Positions 22,052 to 31,472 of a DNA stretch of 64,000 nt are shown piece by piece; positions within the stretch are counted from its first letter, which is position 1; each line of letters opens with the position of its first letter. The notes beneath the pieces are model-generated. The model searched no databases. It had not been told where the DNA came from and worked only from the letters and a program-made list of their open reading frames with translations. The stretch is taken from contig PPXM03000011.1 in assembly GCA_003707065.3 (NCBI GenBank), positions 1 through 64,000 of the forward strand. Reading direction: 5' to 3'. The translations under genes and the position numbers were made by a program. Origin of the DNA: Trigonopsis variabilis. Lineage: Eukaryota; Ascomycota; Trigonopsidomycetes; Trigonopsidales; Trigonopsidaceae.

Positions 22052-24182
22052 ATGTGGACAGTATCCACAGTTGATGGTAAATTACTGGAGGATCTTCTCT
22101 AACAAGAAGGTCCAGCCCGAATATTGGAACAGGGCCGTTCATACCATATAGGACGACGGCGTCAGCGCCCAGGTGAGCCAGAAAGGCGGTGGAACTAACA
22201 TAAGACCCCAGTGAGGAGTTCATTCTGTTTGGAAAGCACGTCTCAAGAACTCATGCGACTTTATATGTTGGTAATCTTAGCCTAGAAGATACAGTAGGGA
22301 ATAAAGGAGTGCCGTCAATTGACTGGTATAGATTGGATCCGGGCGAACGACGCTGAGGGTATCAGATCAGGGCACCAAAACTGGAACTTACGTCGATGGA
22401 AAGAAAGTCAGTGAAATGATTTTGCCTGACAGCAAAGATAGTTTTATCTTATCGTGTGGCAAACCGGGCTACGATGAGAGCACACTCAAGTAAGCTAGCA
22501 CTCTGGTAAAAACTAATGAAAGGATCGAATGGATCTCACTGGTCATTGCATTTTCTTCTTCTGATTTCATCCTTGAGAACTCTCAGCCTGTACCTCTTCG
22601 CGACTACGTGAGACCGTATTTTCAGGCATTGGGTGAGAGCTGCGTTGGCGCCTAGCTAACTTATCTAGACATCAGGGGCACAACCGAGGTTAACTCGTCA
22701 GTGACACATTATCTGAGATGCCAGCGAAATAGCTCGAAGCTCTTACTAGCGTTGATCCAGGGAGTTCCTGTGGTGACCGAGAGCTTTTTGACCGCGTTGG
22801 TAGAAGCTTTACCGGCCCTCCGCGAGGATTTTCATGCTAATTTTCCAGATTGGAAGTTATTTATGCCCGACTCGTCGTATTCTCCTAATTCAGAACGTCG
22901 ACATCTCTTCTCATCGTTGACTTTTATCTTCTTTGACCGCGACCAGCTCGATTCGCTTTCCCAAGCCTTACAATTGGCGGGCGCTAAATGCCGGTTCATT
23001 CAATTTCAGCCAGACGCAGACTTGAATGAGCTCGAGAAGCTCATTCCTGATCAGGATTCCCCGACTCTTCTGGTCAAAGTCGTCAAAAGCCAGCCAGGAA
23101 TAAACACGTCTATTGAGACCCTTGCAAACAAGGTCGGCTACAAGGCTGTTGATCAACAGCAGCTTCTACCTGCAATTTTATCATGCGATATCTCTCTGGT
23201 TAAAAAGCCTGTCACTCCTCCTCGGGAGACCCCAAAACTCCTTCCTGTGCGTTCTACAAGTGTGCTTGAGCTAACTCCCTAGAGAAAACGCAAACCAAGA
23301 GTCCCAACCACCTCTTCTGTCGATTTCATGGAGTTCATGCTCACCAACAGCTCGATGCCTGACTCTGCTTCCGACTTATCTGTTCCACCTTCCCCAGTTC
23401 GTCTATCTAAACGGCAGAAGCCTACATTAATTCCAATTCAAGAGCAAGAAGAACCTGGGCCTTCTTCTTTGGCCAACGTGCCAAGTTCAGAACCAGCTGA
23501 CCTTCCCATTCATACGGAAGATACTCAAACTGTCGGGGCATCTCAAAGTTCAGTGACTGACCAGGAAGCAGAATCTGGTCAACAGGACATCCCCAGTCAA
23601 CCTTTTGAGCATCACGTCACTGTCAACCCTACACTCACGCCTCCCCCTTCTCATGCTCATGAAGACCAGTCCGAGGTTTCTCCTACAAGTTCAAACATCG
23701 AAACCGCCGAATCGCATCTAAAAAACCTAGTAATTGAAGATTATATCCCTCTGGCTCGGCCTTCGAGACCACACACCGACCATGGAGAAGGCTCGAGTCG
23801 CTGGAATCCTCGATGGAACGGCCGCAATAACTTCAAGCAGTTTCGAAAAGTCTCTCGCACAATGACACTGGCACGCTTGAACAGTCGAGCATATATCCCT
23901 CTGGTTGCCGAGCCAGACAGAGCCACTGAATATGGCACCCATGATCCAACCTGGCTCTCATCCTCAACAGTCAAGCGGCCTGCCGTTGGAGAAATAGTCC
24001 CTCCTGTCAAACGAGCCCGGCAAATCCAATCATCCGAATCCACAAACCCGCTATTTTTACCCGACAGCTCAGATGAAGACCGCCCTGGATCTGCATCCGT
24101 GCAGCGGACCACATACGGTCTACGAGCCGACTCTGACGACGACGATGAGCCCCGATTCCGGTTTCGAACCCGTCGCCGCTAA
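22052..24182 (+). CDS. NBS1: Nibrin/NBS1, MRN DNA-repair complex subunit
   Basis: Seven exons, 22052..22076, 22107..22172, 22205..22293, 22332..22489, 22523..22632, 22669..23246 and 23283..24182, give 641 residues. Introns are 30-38 nt. The spliced N-terminus forms an FHA domain: LEQGRSYHIGRR, FGKHVSRTHATLYV, then VSDQGTKTGTYVDGKKV. A BRCT region follows (VTHYLRCQRNSSKLLLALI, GVPVVTESFLTAL). The C-terminal part is disordered and carries a likely Mre11-binding motif NNFKQFRK. It ends in an acidic stretch followed by PRFRFRTRRR, resembling the Tel1/ATM-recruiting tail. Nbs1 scaffolds Mre11-Rad50 at double-strand breaks. The last intron removes an in-frame TAG at 23280, so an unspliced reading looks truncated. 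The acceptor of intron 1 is ambiguous by 3 nt. Confidence 0.92.
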
Positions 24183-24378
24183 AAAGTTACAATGTAAGAT
24201 AGTGCAGGTGTAAACGATGATGAGTAGTCATGGCAGCGCTGTAACGTCTTGCCCAGTGTAAGGCTTAGGACATCTCCACTCCGGCCCCGGTTTTCCCCCG
24301 CGTTACCCTACTTTAGTTCCGACTTTTCTCGGCCTCCACTTTGTCCCTCTCTCGATCCTCTTTGCAGCTGGAGATAAA

Positions 24379-25182
24379 ATGAGCCTTCGGATTCTCGTGC
24401 CTGTTAAGCGAGTCATTGATTATGCCATCAAACCTCGAGTGAACAAGACCCATACTGGCGTCGAAACCCAGGGTGTGAAATTCTCAATTAACCCTTTCTG
24501 TGATATTGCAGTGAGTACTTTAGGAATGTGGGAACAGAACTGATTTGAATAGGTTGAGGAGGCTGTCAGACTGCGAGAAAACCACAAGGATAAAGTGGAA
24601 GAGATCCACGTTGTCTCTGCTGGACCCTCCAAGGCTCAGGATATCCTTCGACAGGCCCTTGCTAAGGGTGCCGATTCGTCGACCTTAATTGATACAGCCG
24701 ACCAGCGAGTCGAGCCTTTGTCTGTTGCCAAACTGCTCAAGTCTGTCGCCGACAAGCAAAAGTCCAATCTGATCATCCTCGGCAAGCAGGCCATTGATGA
24801 CGATGCCAACCAGACCGGTCAGCTTCTGGCCGGGTTATTGGGCTGGCCTCAGATCACGTTCGCCTCCAAGGTTTCAATTGAGAACGATAGCGCTACGGTT
24901 TCTCGGGAAATTGACGGAGGAGTGGAGACGTTGAAGGCCAAGCTGCCGCTGGTGATCACCACCGATCTTCGTCTCAACGAGCCCCGCTACGCTACGCTTC
25001 CCAACATCATGAAGGCCAAGAAGAAGCCCTTGAGCGTTGTTAAAGCCCAGGATCTTGGCGTCGATATCACTCCGCGATTGGAGGTCCTCAAGGTGTCTGA
25101 GCCCCCTGCTCGGACGGGCGGTGGCAAGGTTGCTGATGTTGATGAGCTTATCAGCAAACTCAAGGCCGCTGGCGCCATCTAA
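24379..25182 (+). CDS. CIR1: Electron transfer flavoprotein beta subunit
   Basis: Exons 24379..24510 and 24553..25182 (42-nt intron, GTGAGT donor) give 253 residues. The protein opens with [18 protein letters not shown] and continues [16 protein letters not shown] across the splice. It has the ETF-beta signature region [20 protein letters not shown] and the adenine-nucleotide loop around [22 protein letters not shown]-alpha/beta carries electrons from mitochondrial acyl-CoA and other dehydrogenases to ETF-ubiquinone oxidoreductase. Length matches the family. CTG codes for conserved leucines here, which argues against a CTG-Ser genetic code. It is tail-to-tail with the SAP/RRM gene, 32 bp apart, so their 3' UTRs probably overlap. 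Confidence 0.96.
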
Positions 25183-25214
25183 GTAACGAGAAAGATATTT
25201 TTCTATGGTACATG

Positions 25215-26720
25215 TCAATTCCTCCGACGAGATGCGTAGAAAGTGTCACCGCGATCGTAGGTCGACGGACGATACAAGTAGCCACGCAACGACAGGCGGT
25301 CCTGCGCAACCTTTTCGCTCACAAAGCGGTAGCTGAGCACGGGTTCTGTCTTGGTGTAGAGGGTTTCGTAGCTGTTATCAAATTTGGGGCGTGTTAGTTC
25401 GACCAGGCCTTCGGAGAGACTGGATTCCCGACTGGATGGTCGAGCGCTTTGCACGTTTGGCGGATTGTATGCGCGCCCTTGGGTTTCTTTAAACGAAGAT
25501 TCAACCGGACGAGGCGGGGGACGGGAGAAAGGAGGCTCCTGGCCAGCAGACCGGTCAGGGCTTGGGTAGTTGGTTCCCCTGGGAGAGGGATCAGTGGGAA
25601 ATCGGTTTTCGAATCGTCTCTGACTGTCATATGGTCGTTTTTGGAATGACTGACGACGATTGGTATCATACGATCCTCGCGCGTCGTTAGCCGAAGATAG
25701 AGCCGCCGTTCGCGATGGATGGACACCAGCAAAGAGTGCCGTCTTTTCCTCCTTTGGAGTGGCAGTCCTTTCCTCATTGGAGGTGCTTTGACCAGTCTGT
25801 TCGGCACCTCTTTGTAAGGTGTTATTATCGACACTTTCCGTGGGCTGAAACCGCTGGGTGTGTCTCGAGTCTGAGGGACTGACAGGGCGGCTCCTTGGTC
25901 GATCTTCATGCGCGAAACTGGAGCGACGGAGCTCCTCTCTCGGACGAGGGGAACCATTATCTGAGATAGCAGGAGCCTTGCTTGGCCTTGAGCTGGCTAG
26001 CGAGTCATCATCAGGGTTACGCCGCTTTTGAGTAGTGCTCGATTCCCTTTGAGGTTGATCCGGAGGCGCAGCTGAGACGGCATGAGTGAATTTGCCTTCT
26101 TCAAGAGTTAGTTTGAACAAGGTTCCACGAGGAGCCTGTTGCTCGGCTAATATCCAAGTCTTCAAGTCATCAGCAGGAGCCAACTCGACCGAGAGGACTT
26201 TGCCATTCCCTTGAGGAGGATATAGAGAGCCATCGAGACGGGATCTGGCATCAGATGCAGCGCCTCGCGTAGTGTAGATCACAAACGCATGCATTCGCGC
26301 AGGGTTGAGCCACACAGTCTCGATCGCATCAGTCTCTGATTCAATAAACGACTTGAACCCATTGAAAAAAATGGGTGGCGATAGCCCTCTTATGACAGTT
26401 CCTCTGAGCTCATCAGTATGAGCGCCGCTGGTCGACATGGGTGAGTTGATTGGACTTCGACCCTGGCGGTCTCCGTTCCTCTTAAACGGTGCTTTGTCCA
26501 CCAGCGACTGCCTTGACGCTACTCGCTGGTGGTGGCCGCTTGTGTCTCTGCCTTCTTTGTCCCCGCGGGGGTCCCTTCGCTTGAAATCTTTCCGGTGCCC
26601 TTGCGCATCATCATCTTCTTCAAGGCGGTCAATCAGATCCCGTCGCAAACCTAGAACTGACAGATTCCGCCGTTTGCATTCATCCTTGAGTTCCACAACC
26701 CGAAGTTGCTGGTAATCCAT
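25215..26720 (-). CDS. SAP-domain, RRM-like protein (Acinus-like)
   Basis: Single exon, 501 residues from the ATG at 26720. The SAP domain starts immediately (VVELKDECKRRNLSVLGLRRDL, about residues 8-30), which favours this start over in-frame upstream codons. An RRM-like fold spans about 105-190 (ETVWLNPARMHAFVIYTT...). A long Arg/Ser/Pro-rich disordered region follows. Near the C-terminus the segment LYTKTEPVLSYRFVSEKVAQDRL resembles the RSB motif by which Acinus binds RNPS1/SAP18 in the ASAP complex. SAP plus RRM plus RSB is the Acinus order, so a nuclear role in splicing or exon-junction biology is likely, though this is inference. There is no transmembrane segment. Confidence 0.65.
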   Translation of the reverse strand: MDYQQLRVVELKDECKRRNLSVLGLRRDLIDRLEEDDDAQGHRKDFKRRDPRGDKEGRDTSGHHQRVASRQSLVDKAPFKRNGDRQGRSPINSPMSTSGAHTDELRGTVIRGLSPPIFFNGFKSFIESETDAIETVWLNPARMHAFVIYTTRGAASDARSRLDGSLYPPQGNGKVLSVELAPADDLKTWILAEQQAPRGTLFKLTLEEGKFTHAVSAAPPDQPQRESSTTQKRRNPDDDSLASSRPSKAPAISDNGSPRPREELRRSSFAHEDRPRSRPVSPSDSRHTQRFQPTESVDNNTLQRGAEQTGQSTSNEERTATPKEEKTALFAGVHPSRTAALSSANDARGSYDTNRRQSFQKRPYDSQRRFENRFPTDPSPRGTNYPSPDRSAGQEPPFSRPPPRPVESSFKETQGRAYNPPNVQSARPSSRESSLSEGLVELTRPKFDNSYETLYTKTEPVLSYRFVSEKVAQDRLSLRGYLYRPSTYDRGDTFYASRRRN

Positions 26721-27403
26721 TAGGAGGATTCGGGTCTTTTGATCTAGACGACAAACCGGTCCTTGTTCTGTGACCTTTGTCCTCCTACCGAGGTCATAAA
26801 TCAGATATCGCCTGCGACGTCTTACACCATGACTACGGTTCAAATAGCAAATGATAGACGAGTTTCTAGGCGTCAGTTGTTGGATCTACGGTCAGACAAG
26901 AGCGTCCATCAGTCTTTTATTGCTGATTGACTCTCTCGTCTGGCTTGTCTGGCTTGTCTGGCTTAAACAAAGGAAGCCGCACGATTCTATAGTGTCCCAA
27001 CTGAGTCGTGGCTATTAGAACTCGAGATATTCCTCCTGCAAGATGTCTCCTTAAATAAAGTGTATAGAGCGCCCGACATGAGGAAATTCAACTGATCGAC
27101 AAGGTAGTCTATCCTAAGAAGACATTGATCCAAGGTCGAGCCTCTGTTTCAGGGAAACCCGGTTTCAACTCAAGCGTAAGATCATTAAGATGTCCCGATC
27201 TTGGCTTAGTCGATTTGGTCCACGTAAAGTGTCCAGCGATCTCAGACTTCTTTTCGTTGCTTTAAGCTTGACTCTCTAGAGTCCTTGTCTTGCCAGGCTT
27301 GCCTGGTGTCAACAAAAGTGAGCGTCGTAGGCAACCAATCATGTGCGCGACCATTCTCTTAGCAACGAGTCTTCACACCACTGCCTTTCTTCATACTCGA
27401 AAA
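26721..27403. other. Divergent intergenic region before COX9
   Basis: 680 bp between the SAP/RRM gene start and the COX9 start. It contains a short direct repeat, cttgtctgg three times near 26942-26965. I see no gene or RNA. It must contain both promoters. Confidence 0.45.
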
Positions 27404-27863
27404 ATGGCTATTGCCCCTATTGTCGGATCGCTTAAAAAGCGAATGATTACTGATGTTTCTACTGGTAGGTTGCTTTTGTATCGTGTTTCTGACTTTTAGC
27501 TATCGGTATTTAGCCCAGCCCTCGATTGTTCCTAACTGTGCAGGCCTTGGTCTCGTTGGAGGATACACCTGGTGGTAAGTTTCACATGACGAAAAACATG
27601 AATCTAATCTTAGGTACGGGTAAGTGAAGAGCGTTTTCGTCGATACCGGTCTTTGCAGTGCGTGGGTATCATCGTTTAGGGTCGCCTATTTGAGCTCTCC
27701 AGACCTGCTCCTACCCAGATCCAGCTATGCCTGCTACTGGCCTATATTTGACGGACTGTTGAGGATGATTCTAATTTCTAGATTCCACGTTCCCCATGTG
27801 AAGCGCCGTGAAGAATGGTACAAGGAGTTTGAGGCTAAGAAGGCTGCCGGTGTTAGTCAATAG
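27404..27863 (+). CDS. COX9: Cytochrome c oxidase subunit VIIa (COX9) with a 6-nt microexon
   Basis: Four exons, 27404..27464, 27544..27574, 27614..27619 and 27782..27863, give 59 residues, exactly the length of yeast Cox9. The product begins MAIAPIVGSLKKRMITDV. It has one membrane helix (GLGLVGGYTWWYGFHV) and ends in a charged tail KRREEWYKEFEAKK. Cox9 is a small nuclear-encoded subunit of complex IV in the inner membrane. Exon 3 is only six bases (gtacgg). It supplies the last base of a Trp codon, a Tyr codon and two bases of Gly, and is flanked by a CTAATCTTAG acceptor and a GTAAGT donor. Introns are 79, 39 and 162 nt. The family's conserved WW-GFH block is restored only with this microexon. 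Confidence 0.9.
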
Positions 27864-28534
27864 AAAGTTTCGAGGATAATAACCTTGGATTATCGTTCTG
27901 ATTAGCTTTGGCCTACATCAATTTCATGTTTAGTAGGATATTGGTCCTGTTGCATTCTTCGATATGAAAATATCATGTAACCGTCATGAATATCTGCAAA
28001 ATGATGATATACAGCATTTTCCAACAATCGCCTGATCTTATACCATCTCATAATTACAGTTACATCCGACCTCATTTAATTATCAGTCGGTAGCCGATAC
28101 TCGTTTTCGGCTAGCCCACGATAGCCGGTACAAACTCGGACAACAGTAACTACCTTCGCCTCTATTTGTGCTTGGTGGGAGTTCTTATCGTCTATCGCGA
28201 GCTCAAACGACACAACGAGATCTGACAATGTTTGTTCCAGTTTTTGCTCTCTCATTCATTCATCTTTCTTACGCCTCTCCATAATGCCACTGAATGCAAT
28301 ATCCGTATATCTTAATCAATCGCTTCACCTTCAAGAACTACGAAACGATAATTGCCAAGAGCCGTCGTCCTTCGCGTCGTCCTTCGCTAAGACTGTCTCG
28401 GGCGATGCCCGAAGTCACGTGCCCATGATCTGAACCCCGCGACAGAGTGCTCGGATCTTGACCGCCATAGTAAAGCCAGAGCGATCTTAGAGCTATATAT
28501 ATTCCACCGACCTTGCAACTAAAAGTGCTCAAAC
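27864..28534. other. Intergenic region before the GGT gene
   Basis: 670 bp, A/T-rich in its first half. Short frames only, and no RNA gene seen. It holds the COX9 3' end and the promoter of the gamma-glutamyltransferase gene. Confidence 0.45.
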
Positions 28535-30408
28535 ATGGCTTTTCTAGGTATGGGATATTCAGGGATCGTTGTCGCTGACTGTAGACTATCCTTCTAGGCG
28601 CTCTGTGGTATACTCGACCAAGGGAGTCGTGGCCTCTACTCAAGTGTATGCGTCGGTTGCTGGAACCAAAGTTCTAGAAAAGGGAGGCAATTGTGTGGTA
28701 AGATTGGTCGCCAGCAGTCAAGATTAACGCTGCAGGATGCCACAGTCGCAGCAGCAGCAGTATTAGCATTGGTTGAACCTCACCAAACCGGCGTCGGTGG
28801 TGATATGTTTGCCTTGTTTTATTCGGCCAAAGATAAGACAGTCAAAGGTCTTAATGGTTCTGGTCGCAGTCCTAAAGCCTTGTCTTTGGAGTACATAATG
28901 AAGAACTACCCTCAATTGAAGGGCGAAGAATCCCTTGGGTTCAATAATATTCACTCCGTGACCGTTCCTGGCGCTGTAGCCGGGTGGATCGATGCAATCG
29001 AGCAATGGGGTAGCGGGAAGGTTAGCTTGGAAGATATTCTAAGGTAAGGCGAGGTCCTACAAAGCTAATTTCCAGCCCCGCTGTAGAACTGGCAGAGGGA
29101 GGCTTCCAGATTCCCGAGATCTCGGCCGAGATGGTGAGTATTTTCTTCTCTTGGGCGCTAACTGTCTAGTGGCGGAATAACAGCACCAATATCAAGAGTC
29201 AGTCCCCTGACACGTATGGGGAACTTGTAATTGGCGAGAATAAGCCCCAAAAAGGCGAATTTTTCAAGAATCCCGGTATGGCGCAAGTTCTACGCAAAAT
29301 CATAAAAGATGGCAAGAAAGGATTCTATAGTGGACCGACCGCCGAGGCGATCCTTGAGGCTCTACAGAGTCGAGGAAGTCTGATGACCCAGGGTGATCTC
29401 GACCAACACCAGTCTACGTTTGTCGAGCCTTGCAGTCTCGAATTCGCCGGCTTAGACCTGTCGGAAATTCCGCCTAACGGTCAGGGATTGGTGGCCCTTC
29501 TCGCTCTAGGGGTGTTGAAGGAGCTTCAAAAAGAGGGAAAATTTCCAGCCAATGAGAAGATCACCGAGGAGCTAGGACACAACTCTGCAGAGTATCTTCA
29601 CACGCTCATAGAAGTGATCAAAATGGGTTTTGCTGACGCTGTTGAGCATGTGAGCGACATGGCTTGCAATGATATACCCCTGGACACTCTGCTTTCCCAG
29701 CCCTATTTTGAACGTCGCGCCAAAGACTACTCGGAGTCCTCCAGTGCTGTCTTCTTCGCTCCTGGTGCTCTTGAACCGCTTGCCATTCCTTCGGATAAAT
29801 CAAGATCAGATACCGTTTATCTCTCAGCGACGGATAACGAAGGAAACGCTTGCTCATTCATCTATTCGATCTACAACACTTTTGGCAGTGGCATTATTCC
29901 CAAAGGCACCGGCTTCACTCTACAAAATCGCGGGGCCAACTTTTCTCTCCGGGCCCAGAGCAAGAACGTCGTTGCAGGAGGAAAGCGGCCTTATCACACT
30001 ATTATTCCGGCAATGCTCACCCACCACGACTCCAAGGAACTCTACGCGACCTACGGGGTGATGGGAGGTTTCATGCAGCCTCAGGGACACGTACAGGTCT
30101 TACTCAATCTTGCTATTTGGGGTATGGACGAACAGACAGCCCTGGATGCCCCAAGGTTCTGTGTGGTGCAAAAGCCAGAAGGCGATGGGCGATGCAGCAG
30201 CGTTGTCTGTCTGGAAGACGGTATACCAGAGAGCGTTGCCGAAGCATTGAGGGCAAAGGGTCATCAAGTCAAGATCGTCAAGGATTACGACCGAAGTTTA
30301 TTTGGCCGCGGTCAAGTCATCCGATTACGCAAAGGACCCTCAGGGGAGCTTCTCTATGCGGCAGGCTCTGATCTTCGCGGAGACGGAGCAGCCGTACCTC
30401 TGATATAG
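28535..30408 (+). CDS. Gamma-glutamyltransferase, soluble (no signal peptide)
   Basis: Five exons, 28535..28547, 28585..28697, 28736..29043, 29076..29133 and 29170..30408 (introns 32-38 nt), give 576 residues. The spliced N-terminus reads MAFLDYPSRRSVVYSTKGVV with no signal or membrane helix. This matches the bacterial-like cytosolic GGT branch rather than the vacuolar or surface enzyme. Conserved blocks are GVGGDMFALFY and LNGSGRSPKAL, and VTVPGAVAGW. The autoprocessing site is DTVYLS, where Thr at about residue 378 would be the nucleophile of the small subunit. Further on come FGSGIIPKGTGFTLQNRG and the substrate-site GGKRPYHTIIPAM. GGTs cleave gamma-glutamyl bonds of glutathione and its conjugates. 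It is tail-to-tail with ABZ2 at 47 bp. Confidence 0.9.
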
Positions 30409-30455
30409 GGCAGCATGCAGGATATTAATGCCTCTAGATCAGGACCATTCTACCG

Positions 30456-31223
30456 CTATCGTGAGCTCTGCAGAGTTGCAATAACAGGGCCCATGATAGC
30501 GTTGCATAAAACAATTCTTTCTCCTGTACTGATACTCTCTAATGAAATCGTGCCTTCCTCCAAGACCTGTGTTGCAACCAAATGTTTCCTCATGACCCCG
30601 TCTAAACAGCCACTATCCAGACCAGGCGTGATCCATTTGCCTTGGCGCTGAAATGCAACATTAGTAATTGACCCTTCCATGATATTTTGCTTGTCGTTGA
30701 CCAAGATGACTTCCCGTTTGTCTCCCGGTTTTATCTCAAACCGACCCCGCGCCTCATTGTAGACTGAACGTCTTGTAGTTTTGAATCGGGTATAAAGAGA
30801 GGGATGGGTCAATTGCGTGTCGAGGTACGCCGTAAACACGGGGGGCGCATGCGACAGATAATCCAGCAGATCCTGACGGCTGTTTAGAACCGCAGCCGAA
30901 TAAGGCAACGGAGGCACGGGGTCGCAATTGGCTATTCGAGCTTGTCCATGACAGTTGACTAAAAGACGAAGTTTGTAGGCTTGGTCTGGATCTGTCGGGC
31001 GAAAGCTCTTAAGCAACACTTGCAAATCCTTGCAGATCATGTTAGGGTCAAGCTCGGGAAAGAGAGCCGCCACGGTTTTTACTAATCGACCAAGGTGGAG
31101 ATCAATCAACAAAAAACGGGGCTCCAGCAGAGAGTCATAGCGTATTGTCGATAGAATTTCCACTGGGGACTCGGACATACCGGCCAAGACGATGTCGCTA
31201 TGACAAAAGAAAGATGGTGTCAA
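30456..31223 (-). CDS. ABZ2: 4-amino-4-deoxychorismate lyase
   Basis: Single exon, 255 residues, a class IV PLP-dependent enzyme. It has the lysine region FKTTRRSVYNEARGRFE, then EVILVNDKQNIMEGSITNVAF and WITPGLDSGCLDGVMRKHL, the cofactor-binding signature of the BCAT/D-amino-acid-transaminase/ADCL fold. Together with the divergent N-terminus and short length this fits fungal Abz2. Abz2 releases p-aminobenzoate from aminodeoxychorismate in folate synthesis. An internal Met at codon 16 (MSESPVE) is an alternative start just before the conserved ILSTIRYD segment. The sequence is cytosolic by appearance. Confidence 0.8.
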   Translation of the reverse strand: MTPSFFCHSDIVLAGMSESPVEILSTIRYDSLLEPRFLLIDLHLGRLVKTVAALFPELDPNMICKDLQVLLKSFRPTDPDQAYKLRLLVNCHGQARIANCDPVPPLPYSAAVLNSRQDLLDYLSHAPPVFTAYLDTQLTHPSLYTRFKTTRRSVYNEARGRFEIKPGDKREVILVNDKQNIMEGSITNVAFQRQGKWITPGLDSGCLDGVMRKHLVATQVLEEGTISLESISTGERIVLCNAIMGPVIATLQSSR

Positions 31224-31472
31224 GGTGTAACCACTAATGATGACGATTCAGGACGCGTCACCTGATGATCAAGAGTCTAAAGATAATCCCGAAGGGGACA
31301 GGAGAATAAATGGCAAATCCGAGACAAGGCTTCTATAAGTCCGAATCGGGCTGCTCTTACGACCGGCCTTACTAAACGTGGCACTCGATTACGAATTGTC
31401 ACACCGCATTCAACGATCGTGGATAACTATAAATTGGACGGGAGATCAATTGAGACGTCAATATTGTATACA

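Noticed and set aside
24379-25182. CTG-Ser genetic code
   Set aside because: CTG occupies conserved leucine positions such as QLLAGLLGW in ETF-beta, so the standard code fits.
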